A stretch of 64,000 nt of DNA from assembly GCF_015910445.1 (NCBI RefSeq), contig NZ_CP048882.1, positions 1,426,001-1,490,000 on the forward strand, read 5' to 3'. Within the stretch, counting starts at the first letter, position 1. Each line of letters opens with the position of its first letter. This document shows positions 34,862-43,880 of the stretch, in pieces. The DNA is from Streptomyces bathyalis (GTDB taxonomy: Bacteria > Actinomycetota > Actinomycetes > Streptomycetales > Streptomycetaceae). The position numbers were made by a program, and so were the translations under genes. The notes under the pieces are model-generated. The model made no database searches. It had not been told where the DNA came from and was given only the letters and a program-made list of their open reading frames with translations.

Positions 34862-35413
34862 ATGGCCACGATCCTCTCCGTCTCAGGAAGCCCCTCCCCC
34901 ACCTCCCGCACAGCCCGGCTGCTCCGCCATCTGGACGCGACACTGACCGCAGAGGGGCACGAAGTGACCCCGCTCGACGTCCGTACGCTGCCCGCCGAGG
35001 CCCTGCTCCGAGCAGACTTCCGGCACCCCGCGATCGCCGAGGCCCAGAGGCTCTTCGAGCAGGCCGACGGCATCGTCATCGGCACACCCGTCTACAAGGC
35101 CGCCTACTCGGGCCTGCTGAAGTCCCTACTCGACCTGCTGCCGCAGCTCGTGCTGACCGGCAAGACCGTGCTGCCCCTCGCCACCGGCGGGACCACCGCG
35201 CACGTCCTGGCCATCGACTACGCCTTGCGGCCCGTGCTCGCCTCCATGGGCGCAGCGCACGTCGTGCAGGGATGGTTCGTACTCGACAAGGACATCGCCG
35301 TACGGGAGGACGATGCGGTCACCGTCGACGTCGGCACGCAGGAGGCCCTGGACGTCGTCCTTGAACAGTTCTCGGTCGCGCTGACAGGCAGCAGGCTGAG
35401 GGCCGCGGTGTGA
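34862..35413 (+). CDS. ssuE: NAD(P)H-dependent FMN reductase (SsuE/MsuE type)
   Basis: A 183-residue flavodoxin-like FMN reductase. ILSVSGSPSPTSRTARLLRH contains the phosphate loop, and IVIGTPVYKAAYSGLLKSLL is the SsuE-type NAD(P)H/FMN segment. It would deliver FMNH2 to the SfnG and SfnB monooxygenases. Its stop overlaps the next GTG by four bases. Confidence 0.9.
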   Translation: MATILSVSGSPSPTSRTARLLRHLDATLTAEGHEVTPLDVRTLPAEALLRADFRHPAIAEAQRLFEQADGIVIGTPVYKAAYSGLLKSLLDLLPQLVLTGKTVLPLATGGTTAHVLAIDYALRPVLASMGAAHVVQGWFVLDKDIAVREDDAVTVDVGTQEALDVVLEQFSVALTGSRLRAAV

Positions 35414-36609
35414 GCGCCCCCGCCCATGTCATCTCCGACAGCGCCGAAGCCCTCTCCGCCGCCGCCGAGTTGGCGAACGTCTTCCGCGCAGATGCCGCGA
35501 AGCGGGACGCAGGGCGGCTGCTGCCCCGTGAGGAGCTGGAGCATCTGTCCTCCAGCGGTCTGCTCGGCATCACGGTGCCGGCCGAGCACGGCGGAGCGGA
35601 CGTCCCGGCACGGACGCTGGCAGAGGTGTTCCGCCTGCTCGCCTCCGGCGACGCCAGCCTCGCGCAGATCCCGCAGAGCCACTTCGTCTATGTCAACGTG
35701 CTGCGCCGGCAAGGGAGTCCGGCGCAGCAGCGGTTCTTCTTCGCCGAGGTACTGGCAGGGCGGCGGTTCGGCAACGCCCAGTCGGAAAGAGGCACCAAGC
35801 ACATCCAGGACCTGCGCACCCGCCTCGAACCTGACGGAACCGGCGCCGGCTTCGTGCTCAACGGTGTGAAGCACTATTCGACCGGTGCGCTCTTCGCGCA
35901 CTGGATACCCGTACTCGCCCGCGCCGCTCACGCGGACGACGCGCTCCACGTCGCCTACATCCCACGGGACGCACCAGGAGTCACCGTCGAGGACGACTGG
36001 GACGGCATGGGCCAGCGCACCACCGCCAGCGGCACGGTTCACCTGGAGCGCGTCGCCGTACCGGCGGACCGCGTGGTGCCGCACCATCTGACGTTCGAAG
36101 GTCCTCAACTGCACGGCGCCGTCGCACAGTTGCTTCATGCGGCCATCGACACGGGCATCGCGGTGGGTGCTCTGGCGGAGGCGGCAGAGTTCGTACGAAC
36201 GAAGAGCCGCCCGTGGTTCGAGAGCGGCCACGCCACGGCCGCCGAGGATCCACTGCTCATTCAGAGCTTTGGCGAACTCTCCCTCCAGGTGCGCGCGGCG
36301 GAAGCCCTCCTCGACGCCGCGGCACGAGCCGTGGACGCCGCCACCGCCGAACTCACCGACGACACCGCGGCCGAAGCGTCACTGGCCGTCGCCGCGGCGA
36401 AAGTACACGCGGGCAAGGCGGCAGTACAGACGAGCAGTGCTCTCTTCGAAGTGGCCGGCACCCGCGCCGCCCTGGACAGCCTCAACCTTCACCGCCATTG
36501 GCGTGACGCGCGTACCCATACCCTCCACGACCCGGCCCGCTGGAAGATCCAGCACCTCGGCCGCCACGTACTCAACGGCACCCGCCCGCCCCGCCACGGC
36601 CTGCTGTGA
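35410..36609 (+). CDS. sfnB: SfnB-family acyl-CoA dehydrogenase-like flavoprotein (second)
   Basis: A 399-residue paralogue of the gene at 33.6 kb, also of the SfnB/DszC branch (GITVPAEHGGADVPARTLAE, AQSERGTKHIQDLRT, LNGVKHYSTGALFAHWI, VEDDWDGMGQRTTASGTV). The GTG start overlaps the reductase stop, so both are translationally coupled. Two SfnB paralogues in one operon suggest stepwise or dual-substrate oxidation. This is the last gene of the operon. Confidence 0.86.
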   Translation: MSAPAHVISDSAEALSAAAELANVFRADAAKRDAGRLLPREELEHLSSSGLLGITVPAEHGGADVPARTLAEVFRLLASGDASLAQIPQSHFVYVNVLRRQGSPAQQRFFFAEVLAGRRFGNAQSERGTKHIQDLRTRLEPDGTGAGFVLNGVKHYSTGALFAHWIPVLARAAHADDALHVAYIPRDAPGVTVEDDWDGMGQRTTASGTVHLERVAVPADRVVPHHLTFEGPQLHGAVAQLLHAAIDTGIAVGALAEAAEFVRTKSRPWFESGHATAAEDPLLIQSFGELSLQVRAAEALLDAAARAVDAATAELTDDTAAEASLAVAAAKVHAGKAAVQTSSALFEVAGTRAALDSLNLHRHWRDARTHTLHDPARWKIQHLGRHVLNGTRPPRHGLL

Positions 36610-36945
36610 AGCGCTCACCCACCACGCCGCAATCCAGGCGGCCCCGCCGCCAAACTGACCTGGGGAGATCCCCGGTGATTCCGCCGCCAGCGGCACCGGG
36701 CCTGGCCGCCCGCCGCCACGGCCAGCAGCCGCACACCCGGACAGTTCCCGAGCACCGGCAATTCCTGGCCAACGCCTTGCGTAGCAAGTCCAGTTCGGCC
36801 TGGCGTGAGGGAGCCGTCATCACTGCATGCGCTCGGCGAGGACCCGAATCGCTGCCCGTGAGGTTCCCTGACAACCGTCAGGCCAGCAAGAGGAGTTGAC
36901 CTCAACTGAAGTTGAGGTTCCAGGTGAACGGCGTGGACGGGCCGC
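36610..36945. other. 336 bases between convergent genes, containing a MerR-type operator
   Basis: No frame with a start and coding bias. A palindrome at 36899-36918 resembles MerR/SoxR operators but has no obvious gene to control (separate entry). No strong terminator was found. Confidence 0.5.
36896..36920 (+). promoter_or_regulatory. MerR/SoxR-type palindromic operator in a promoter context
   Basis: TTGACC (36896-36901) overlaps a perfect 9-base inverted repeat, ACCTCAACT (36899-36907) and AGTTGAGGT (36910-36918), with a two-base centre. The 19-base gap to the next hexamer (CAGGTG, 36921) is the long spacing typical of MerR-family promoters. SoxR-type sites read CCTCAAG...CTTGAGG. The flanking genes converge on this point, so the promoter's target is unclear. 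Confidence 0.7.
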
Positions 36946-37365
36946 TCACGGCAGGACCGCGATGCCGTCCAGTTCCACCATCGCCTCCTCGTCCCACAGG
37001 CGGGAGACGCCGATGACCGCCATCGCCGGGTAGTCGCGGCGGGCGTGGCGGCGCCAGACGGCGCCCAGGTCGCGGGCGACGGCGCGGTAGGCAGCGACGT
37101 CGGTCGTGTAGACGGTCACGCGGGTGAGGTCCGCGGGGCTTCCGCCGGACGCGGACAGCGCCGTCAGCAGATTGGCCAGCGCCTGCTCGAACTGGTCGGT
37201 GAGCGTGCCGCCGACGATTGCTCCCTCACCGTTCAGCGCCGTCTGGCCGGCGAGGAAGACGATCCGCGAGCCGGTCGCGGTGACGGCGTGCGAGAAGCCG
37301 GTGGGCGGGGAGAGCTCGGGCGGGTTGGTGCGCTGGAGGTGGGGGCGGGAGTCGGCGTCGGTCAC
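36946..37365 (-). CDS. RidA/YjgF-family protein
   Basis: A 139-residue Rid-family protein. SPPTGFSHAVTATGSRIVFLAGQTALNGEG and LLTALSASGGSPADLTRVTVYTTD are clear family marks, but the residue equivalent to the imine-deaminase Arg105 appears to be Met (YPAMAVIGV), so it belongs to a non-archetypal subgroup. Its ATG overlaps the acyl-CoA dehydrogenase stop by four bases. In this locus it could act on an enamine or imine intermediate, as 2-aminomuconate deaminases of this superfamily do; this is inference. Confidence 0.85.
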   Translation of the reverse strand: MTDADSRPHLQRTNPPELSPPTGFSHAVTATGSRIVFLAGQTALNGEGAIVGGTLTDQFEQALANLLTALSASGGSPADLTRVTVYTTDVAAYRAVARDLGAVWRRHARRDYPAMAVIGVSRLWDEEAMVELDGIAVLP

Positions 37366-38498
37366 CGGTAGAGCTCCTTCGCGATGATCGAGCGCTGCAC
37401 TTCGCTGGCGCCCTCGTAGATGCGGGGCGCGCGCACCTCGCGGTAGAGGTGTTCGAGGAGGTGCCCGCGCTGGAGCGCGGCGGCGCCGTGGATCTGCACG
37501 GCGGTGTCCACGGCCTGCTGCGCGGTCTCCGTGGCCAGCAACTTCGCCATGGCGGCGCGGCGTGCGATGTCCGGCTCGCCGCGGTCGTAGGCCGCGGCGG
37601 CCGAGTAGACGAGCAGACGCGCCGCCTCGATACGGGTCGCGGTCTCCGCCAACTGGTGCGAGACGGCCTGGAGATCGCTGAGCGTGCCGCCGAACGCGGG
37701 CCGCGTTCCGGCGTGTTCGACGGCCGCGTCCAGGGCGGCCTGCGCCATACCGGTCGCGAACGCGCCGACGCTGGGCCGGAACAGGTTCAGCGTGCGCATC
37801 GCGACGCCGAAGCCGCCGTCGACCTCACCGAGGAGGTCGTCGCGGGAGACGGGGACGCCGTCGAAGGTGAGGGTGCCGATCGGGTGCGGGGAGATCATCT
37901 CCAGTGGCTCGCCGCCGAGTCCGGGCCGCCCGGCGGGTACGAGGAAGGCGGTCACGCCGCGGGAGCCGGTGCCCTCCGTCGTGCGGGCGAAGACGGTGAA
38001 GACGTCGGCGTCCGGGGCGTTGGAGATCCAGGTCTTGGTTCCGGTCAGCCGCCATCCGTGCCCGTCGCCGGTGCCGTCCGGTTCGGCGCGGAGGGTGAGG
38101 GCCGCCGCGTCACTGCCCGCGCCCGGCTCGCTCAGTGCGAAGGCGGCGACGGCACGTCCCGCCGTCACCTCGCCGAGCCAGCTTGCGCGCTGTGCGTCGG
38201 TGCCCGCGAGGGCTACCGGCCCGGCGCCGAGGCCCTGAAGGGCGAGCGCGGTTTCGGCCTCGGTGCAGGAGTAGGCGAGGGACTCGCGCAGCAGGCACAG
38301 GTCGAGGGCGCTCGCCGGGCGTCCGTCCGGTGCGAACAGGCGGCCGAGCAGGCCGAGTTCGCCGAGAGCGGCGAGCAACTCGCGGTTGATGCGGCCGTCC
38401 TGCCCGGCCTCGGCGAGCGGGCGCAGCTCACGGACTCCGAGCGTGCGCAGCTCCTCGCACCACTTGTGCTGCTCCGGTTCCAGGGCGAACGCGGGCAT
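37362..38498 (-). CDS. Acyl-CoA dehydrogenase
   Basis: A 378-residue FAD enzyme. AFALSEPGAGSDAAALTLRA and TGTKTWISNAPDADVFTVFA are the classical ACAD motifs; the catalytic-base region is RAPRIYEGASEVQRSIIAKE (C-terminal ~20 residues). It would dehydrogenate a CoA thioester in the adjacent aromatic-CoA pathway. The gene is divergent from the CoA ligase gene, and its stop overlaps the Rid start. Confidence 0.92.
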   Translation of the reverse strand: MPAFALEPEQHKWCEELRTLGVRELRPLAEAGQDGRINRELLAALGELGLLGRLFAPDGRPASALDLCLLRESLAYSCTEAETALALQGLGAGPVALAGTDAQRASWLGEVTAGRAVAAFALSEPGAGSDAAALTLRAEPDGTGDGHGWRLTGTKTWISNAPDADVFTVFARTTEGTGSRGVTAFLVPAGRPGLGGEPLEMISPHPIGTLTFDGVPVSRDDLLGEVDGGFGVAMRTLNLFRPSVGAFATGMAQAALDAAVEHAGTRPAFGGTLSDLQAVSHQLAETATRIEAARLLVYSAAAAYDRGEPDIARRAAMAKLLATETAQQAVDTAVQIHGAAALQRGHLLEHLYREVRAPRIYEGASEVQRSIIAKELYR

Positions 38499-38639
38499 CG
38501 GCGGGCCTCCTCCTGATGGCGGCTGGTGCTCGCAGTCGCTGATCCTCTATCGCGGACCGTTGACTGTCGTCACCAACACGTTACGCTCAACGGCACACCG
38601 GCGACACCGGCACACGGCACACCCCTGAGGGGGCTTGCG

Positions 38640-40358
38640 ATGCATCTGAGCCCGTCCGCACACGTCGACACCTTCGCCCGGGAGCATCTGCCCCCGCCCG
38701 AGGACTGGCCGCGACTGGTCTTCGACCGGCCCGAGCTGCGCTACCCGGACCGCGTCAACTGCGGCGCCGAGCTGGTCGACGGCTCCGCCGAGCGGTACGG
38801 CGCCGAGCGGCCCGCCTTCCGGGGCGACGACGGCGAGTGCTGGAACTACGGCGAACTGCGCGCCCGCGTGGACCGGATCGCCCACGTCCTCACGAGCGTC
38901 ATGGGCGTCGTCCCGGGCAACCGGGTACTGCTCCGCGGCCCCAACTCCCTTCATCTGGCGGCCTGCTGGCTCGCGGTGATGAAGGCGGGAGCGGTCGCCG
39001 TGACGGTGCTGGCGGCACAGCGGGCGCACGAGCTCCGCACGGTGTGCGCCATGGGCGAGGTCAGCCATGCGCTGTGCGACGCGGCATCCCTGGACGAGCT
39101 GACGAAGGCGGACGTACCCGGGCTGCGCGTGACGGCCTTCGGAGGCGACGGCCCGGAGGATCTGCTGGCCTTGTGCGAGTCGCAGCCCGACCGCTACGAG
39201 GCCGTCGCCACCGCCGCGGACGACGTCGCGATGATCGCCTTCACCTCGGGCACCACCGGAAAACCCAAGGGCTGCGTCCACTTCCACCGTGACGTGCTCG
39301 CCGTCGCCGACACCTTCTCCGCGCACGTGCTGCGTCCGACGCCGGACGACCTCTTCGCGGGCAGCCCGCCGCTGGGCTTCACCTTCGGGCTCGGCGGGCT
39401 GGTCATCTTCCCGCTGAGGGCCGGCGCATCGGCTCTGCTCGGTCAGTGGAGCGGCCCCGAGCAGATGCTCTCGGCGGTCGAACGGCACCGTGTCACCGTG
39501 CTGTTCACCGCTCCGACCGCCTACCGGGGGATGCTCTCCAAGATCGGCACCGCTTCCACGGGCGCTGCGAACGGCGAGCGCACGTACGACATCTCCTCGC
39601 TGCGCCGCTGCGTCTCCGCCGGCGAGAACCTGCCCGCCGCCACCTACGAGGCATGGCAGGAGACGACCGGTCTGCGGATGATCAACGGGATAGGGGCGAC
39701 GGAGATGCTGCACATCTTCGTCTCCGCAGCGGACGAGGCCGCCCGCGCAGGCACCACGGGTGTCGCCGTGCCGGGCTTCGAGGCCCGGGTGGTGCGCAGG
39801 GACCAGGAGGGGCATCTGACTCCGGTGCCGGACGGCGAGCCGGGGCTGCTGGCGGTGCGCGGCCCCGTCGGCTGCCGCTACCTCGCGGACCCGCGGCAGC
39901 GCGAGTACGTGTGCGAGGGCTGGAACCTCACCGGCGACACCTACATACGCGGGGCCGACGGCTACTTCCGCTATGTCGCACGCGCCGACGACATGATCGT
40001 CTCGGCCGGCTACAACATCGCGGGCCCGGAGGTCGAGGAGGCCCTGCTGCGGCATCCCGACGTGGCCGAGGCGGCCGTCGTGGGACGCCCCGACGAGCGG
40101 CGCGGCCAGGTCGTCGTCGCCCATGTGGTGCTGCGGGAGGGGACCGAGGCGGGGGCGGGGACGGCCGAGGCGCTGCGCGAGTTCACCACTGCGGAGCTCA
40201 CGCCGTACAAGTGCCCACGCGAATTCGTCTTCGCCGACTCCCTGCCGCGTACGCCGACGGGCAAGCTCCAGCGGTACCTGCTGCGCGAAGCCGGCCCCGA
40301 ACAGGCCGAGCCGCGGCAGACCGAAGCGGATCAGGCCGCGGACGGACTGCCCGCCTAG
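38640..40358 (+). CDS. 2-Aminobenzoate/benzoate-CoA ligase-type AMP-binding enzyme
   Basis: A 572-residue adenylate-forming ligase predicted to make a CoA thioester of an aromatic acid, probably anthranilate. The AMP-binding P-loop is FTSGTTGKPKGCVHFHRDV, the A5 region is INGIGATEMLHIFVSA, and SAGYNIAGPEVEEALLRHPD and PRTPTGKLQRYLLRE carry the C-terminal catalytic Lys. IGATEMLHIF is characteristic of the benzoate/2-aminobenzoate-CoA ligase group. ATG 38640 follows GAGGGGG. It is the first gene on this strand, with the PaaX gene directly downstream. Confidence 0.9.
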   Translation: MHLSPSAHVDTFAREHLPPPEDWPRLVFDRPELRYPDRVNCGAELVDGSAERYGAERPAFRGDDGECWNYGELRARVDRIAHVLTSVMGVVPGNRVLLRGPNSLHLAACWLAVMKAGAVAVTVLAAQRAHELRTVCAMGEVSHALCDAASLDELTKADVPGLRVTAFGGDGPEDLLALCESQPDRYEAVATAADDVAMIAFTSGTTGKPKGCVHFHRDVLAVADTFSAHVLRPTPDDLFAGSPPLGFTFGLGGLVIFPLRAGASALLGQWSGPEQMLSAVERHRVTVLFTAPTAYRGMLSKIGTASTGAANGERTYDISSLRRCVSAGENLPAATYEAWQETTGLRMINGIGATEMLHIFVSAADEAARAGTTGVAVPGFEARVVRRDQEGHLTPVPDGEPGLLAVRGPVGCRYLADPRQREYVCEGWNLTGDTYIRGADGYFRYVARADDMIVSAGYNIAGPEVEEALLRHPDVAEAAVVGRPDERRGQVVVAHVVLREGTEAGAGTAEALREFTTAELTPYKCPREFVFADSLPRTPTGKLQRYLLREAGPEQAEPRQTEADQAADGLPA

Positions 40359-40367
40359 AGTGACCGC

Positions 40368-41198
40368 GTGAATCAGCAGCAGCCCGCCGCCAGACCCTCG
40401 CCGAGTTCGCTCATCCTCACCTTCTACGGGGCGTACGGGCGTGCCTTCCCCGGCAGCACCGTGCCGGTCGCGGCGCTGATCCAGCTGCTCGGTGCGGTCG
40501 GCGTGGACGCGCCCTCGGTCCGCTCCGCCGTGTCACGGCTGAAGCGGCGCGGGCTGCTCAGCGCGGACCGGCCCGGCAGCAAGGCGGCCGGGTACGCGCC
40601 CTCGGAGGCCGGGCGGCAACTCCTCGACGACGGCGACCGCCGCGTCTACGCCCGCCCCGTGGCGGACGGCCGCTGGCTGCTGGCCGTCTTCTCGGTCCCG
40701 GAGAGCGAGCGGGGCCGCCGCCACATACTCCGCTCACGCCTCGCACGGCTCGGCTTCGGCAACGCCGCTCCCGGCATCTGGATCGCCCCCTCCCACCTGG
40801 AGGAGGAGACGCGTCACAGTCTGGGACGGCTCGGTCTCACCCCGTACGTGGATCTCTTCACCGGCACGCACGAGGGCTTCGAGCCGACCGCGGACGCGGT
40901 GGCGCGCTGGTGGGACCTGAAGTCCCTGGCTTCGCTGCACCGCTCCTTCCTCGACGCGCACGAGCCGGTGCTGCATTCCTGGTCACGGCGTCGGCAGGCG
41001 CCCCCGGAGGAGGCGTACCGGGACTATCTGCCGGCCCTCGACGCCTGGAGGCGACTCCCCTACGCCGATCCCGGGCTGCCGGCGGCCCTGCTGCCGGCGG
41101 ACTGGCCCGGCGAGCGCTCCGCGGAGGTCTTCTTCGCGCTGCACGAGAAGCTGCGGGAGCCGGGACGCGAGTACGCGGTGGGCTTCGCACAGGGCTGA
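40368..41198 (+). CDS. PaaX-family transcriptional repressor
   Basis: A 276-residue regulator. The N-terminal winged helix (LILTFYGAYGRAFPGSTVPV, APSVRSAVSRLKRRGLLSAD), the middle PaaX region (RWLLAVFSVPESERGRRHIL) and the C-terminal region (DYLPALDAWRRLPYADPGLP) match PaaX, the repressor of phenylacetate-CoA-type pathways, which binds aryl-CoA. It probably controls the aminobenzoyl-CoA genes. GTG start, nine bases after the ligase stop. Confidence 0.9.
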   Translation: MNQQQPAARPSPSSLILTFYGAYGRAFPGSTVPVAALIQLLGAVGVDAPSVRSAVSRLKRRGLLSADRPGSKAAGYAPSEAGRQLLDDGDRRVYARPVADGRWLLAVFSVPESERGRRHILRSRLARLGFGNAAPGIWIAPSHLEEETRHSLGRLGLTPYVDLFTGTHEGFEPTADAVARWWDLKSLASLHRSFLDAHEPVLHSWSRRRQAPPEEAYRDYLPALDAWRRLPYADPGLPAALLPADWPGERSAEVFFALHEKLREPGREYAVGFAQG

Positions 41199-41266
41199 CC
41201 CGCGGACGGCCGGCAGCCCACCGGCCGGACCTCCCGGCGGCCACCTGACCGCAATACCCTTGAGGT

Positions 41267-41497
41267 ATGTACGCACGACGGCGCAGGCGTTACTTCGTGC
41301 TGATGGCCACGTGCCTGGTGCTCTTCATCAGCGCGTGGAGCTTTGTGCGTCTGATCTCGGTTCCCGCCGCGGTCGGACTGTGCGTGGCGGCGCTGGTGAT
41401 TCCGCCCATCGCGGCGATCGTCGGCAACCGGCGCGAGCCGGACGACCGCTGGTTCGACGAGGACTGGAACCCCGACCGGGACACCTATCGAAGGTGA
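41267..41497 (+). CDS. DUF3099-type small membrane protein
   Basis: A 76-residue protein, MYARRRRRYFVLMATCLVLF, with two membrane helices and a C-terminal acidic tail (DDRWFDEDWNPD), typical of the actinobacterial DUF3099 family. The role is unknown. It may be unrelated to its neighbours. Confidence 0.85.
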   Translation: MYARRRRRYFVLMATCLVLFISAWSFVRLISVPAAVGLCVAALVIPPIAAIVGNRREPDDRWFDEDWNPDRDTYRR

Positions 41498-41550
41498 CGC
41501 CGCGGAGACGCCCGGCAGGCACCGCACGTACCGTCCGTGACAGGCAGGGG

Positions 41551-43839
41551 CTACAGCGTGAGCCGCTGCTTGGGCGCGTCGGTCCGGCCCGTCGGGGGTT
41601 TGCGGCTGCCCGCGCGGTAGGGCAGCGGCCAGGGCGCGCCGGGCCCCTCGTATCCCTGGTCGGCCGCGGCGTGCAGCGTCCAGTGCGGGTCGTAGAGGTG
41701 CGGTCGTCCCAGCGCGCACAGATCGGCGCGCCCCGCGAGCAGCAGCGAATTGACGTCGTCCCACGAGGAGATGGCACCGACCGCGATGACGGGTATGCCG
41801 ACGGTGTTGCGGATGCGGTCGGCGTACGGCGTCTGGTACGAGCGTCCGTAGTCGGGCCGTTCGTCGGCAACGACCTGGCCGGTGGAGACGTCGATGGCGT
41901 CGGCGCCGTGCTCGCCGAACGCGGCGGCCACGTGCAGCGCCTCCTCGGGTGTGATGCCTCCCTCGGCCCAGTCGGTGGCGGAGACGCGTACGGTCATCGG
42001 CCGCTCCCGCGGCCACACTTCGCGCACCGCGTCGAAGACCTCGAGCGGGAAGCGGAGGCGGGCGTCGATGCCGCCGCCGTAGGCGTCGGTGCGGCGGTTG
42101 GTGAGCGGCGAGAGGAAGCTGGAGAGCAAGTAGCCGTGGGCGCAGTGGAGTTCGAGCAGGTCGAAGCCGGCGCGTGCGGCCCGCCGTGCCGCGTCGGTGA
42201 ACTCCTCGCGGATCCCTGCCAGTTCGGCCGTCGTGAGGGCCTGCGGCACCTGGTTGACGCCTTCGCGGTACGGCAGGGGTGAGGGCGCGACGAGCGGCCA
42301 GTTCCCGTCCGGCAGCGGTTCGTCGATGCCCTCCCACATCACCTTGGTCGAGCCCTTGCGGCCGGAGTGCCCTATCTGCACGCCGACGGCGGTGCCGGGC
42401 GACTGCGCGTGCACGAAGCCGGTGACGCGGCTCCACGCCGCCTCCTGCTCCTGCGTCCAAAGGCCCGTACAGCCGGGCGTGATGCGGCCGTTCGGCGATA
42501 CGCAGACCATCTCCGTCATGACGAGACCCGCTCCGCCCAGCGCGCGTGCCCCCAGATGCACGAGGTGGAAGTCGCCGGGGGTGCCCGCCTCGTCCTCGGA
42601 CGAGTACATGTCCATGGCGGAGACCACGACGCGGTTGCGCAGGGTCAGTTCGCGCAGCCGGAAGGGCGTGAACATCGGCGGGGTTCCCTCGGGAACGCCC
42701 GCCTCGGCCTCGACCCCGGCGACGAATCCTGCGTCGCGCAGCCGCAGGTTGTCGTGGGTGACGCGGCGGCTGCGGGTGAGCAGGTTGAACGCGAACTGGC
42801 GGGGCGGCTGGCCTATGTAGGTCGCCAGGTCCTCGAACCACTCCAGACTGCCGCGTGCCGCGCGCTGCGTGGAGAGGACGACGGGCCGGCGTTCCTCCTC
42901 GTACGCCGCCAGCGCCGTGGGCAGGTCGGGCTGCTCCTCGATGCAGGCGGCGAGCGCGAGGGCGTCCTCCACGGCGAGCTTGGTGCCGGAGCCGATGGAG
43001 AAGTGCGCGGTGTGCGCGGCGTCGCCGAGCAGCACCACGTTCCCGTGCGACCAGCGCTCGTTGAGCACCGTACGGAAGGCGATCCACTGCGAGTTGTTGC
43101 CGCGCAGGGGGCTGCCGCCGAGGGTCTCGGGGAAGAGCTTGGCGCACCGCTCGGCCGAGGCACGCTCGTCGAGCTGGTCCAGCCCCGCGGCCCGCCAGAC
43201 CTCCTCGCGCGCCTCGACGATGACGGTGGAGGCGCCGGGGCCCGACTCGTCGGCGCGCTCGTACGGATAGGCATGCAGCTGCAGAACGCCGTGCTCGGTC
43301 TCGGCGATCTCGAAGCGGAAGGCGTCGAGCGCGAAGTCCGCGGCGAGCCAGATGTAGCGGCAGCGGTGCGTGGTCACGTGCGGACGGAAGACGTCGGCGA
43401 AGGCGTCCCGGGTGGCGCTGTGCACCCCGTCGGCGGCGACCACCAGGTCGTGGGAGGCGGCCAGTTCGGCCGGCGCGGGTGCCTCGCTGCGGAATCGCAG
43501 CTCCACGCCCAGTTCGCGGCAGCGCTCGTGCAGTACGGCCAGGAGGCGGCGGCGTCCCAGCGCGGCGAAGCCGTGGCCGCCGGAGGTGAGAGTGCGGCCG
43601 CGGTGCACGATGTCGATGTCGTCCCAGCGCACGAACTCCTGCTGGAGCGCGGCGTACACGGCGGGGTCCGCGTGCTCGATGCCGCCCAGGGTCTCGTCGG
43701 AGAGGACGACGCCGAAGCCGAACGTGTCGTCGGGGGCGTTGCGTTCGTGGACCGTGACGCTGCGGGAGGGGTCGAGGCGCTTGAGGAGGGCGGCCGCGTA
43801 CAGCCCGCCGGGTCCGCCGCCCACGACCGCGACGCGCAT
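41551..43839 (-). CDS. Fused FAD monooxygenase/old-yellow-enzyme protein (2-aminobenzoyl-CoA monooxygenase/reductase or salicylyl-CoA 5-hydroxylase type)
   Basis: A 762-residue two-domain flavoprotein. Residues 1-375 are a group A FAD monooxygenase (AVVGGGPGGLYAAALLKRLD, GDAAHTAHFSIGSGTKLAVE). Residues 385-750 are an old-yellow-enzyme domain (FTPFRLRELTLRNRVVVSAM, LLELHCAHGYLLSSFLSPLTNRRTD). This fusion is the hallmark of 2-aminobenzoyl-CoA monooxygenase/reductase (EC 1.14.13.40), which oxygenates and reduces the ring in one protein, and of salicylyl-CoA 5-hydroxylases. I start at ATG 43839 at the first GxGxxG; a GTG at 43896 would overlap the hydratase stop. Confidence 0.9.
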   Translation of the reverse strand: MRVAVVGGGPGGLYAAALLKRLDPSRSVTVHERNAPDDTFGFGVVLSDETLGGIEHADPAVYAALQQEFVRWDDIDIVHRGRTLTSGGHGFAALGRRRLLAVLHERCRELGVELRFRSEAPAPAELAASHDLVVAADGVHSATRDAFADVFRPHVTTHRCRYIWLAADFALDAFRFEIAETEHGVLQLHAYPYERADESGPGASTVIVEAREEVWRAAGLDQLDERASAERCAKLFPETLGGSPLRGNNSQWIAFRTVLNERWSHGNVVLLGDAAHTAHFSIGSGTKLAVEDALALAACIEEQPDLPTALAAYEEERRPVVLSTQRAARGSLEWFEDLATYIGQPPRQFAFNLLTRSRRVTHDNLRLRDAGFVAGVEAEAGVPEGTPPMFTPFRLRELTLRNRVVVSAMDMYSSEDEAGTPGDFHLVHLGARALGGAGLVMTEMVCVSPNGRITPGCTGLWTQEQEAAWSRVTGFVHAQSPGTAVGVQIGHSGRKGSTKVMWEGIDEPLPDGNWPLVAPSPLPYREGVNQVPQALTTAELAGIREEFTDAARRAARAGFDLLELHCAHGYLLSSFLSPLTNRRTDAYGGGIDARLRFPLEVFDAVREVWPRERPMTVRVSATDWAEGGITPEEALHVAAAFGEHGADAIDVSTGQVVADERPDYGRSYQTPYADRIRNTVGIPVIAVGAISSWDDVNSLLLAGRADLCALGRPHLYDPHWTLHAAADQGYEGPGAPWPLPYRAGSRKPPTGRTDAPKQRLTL

Positions 43840-43880
43840 GCCCGCCCCGCCGCGCGCGGAGGCCGCCGCGGTACGCCCGC

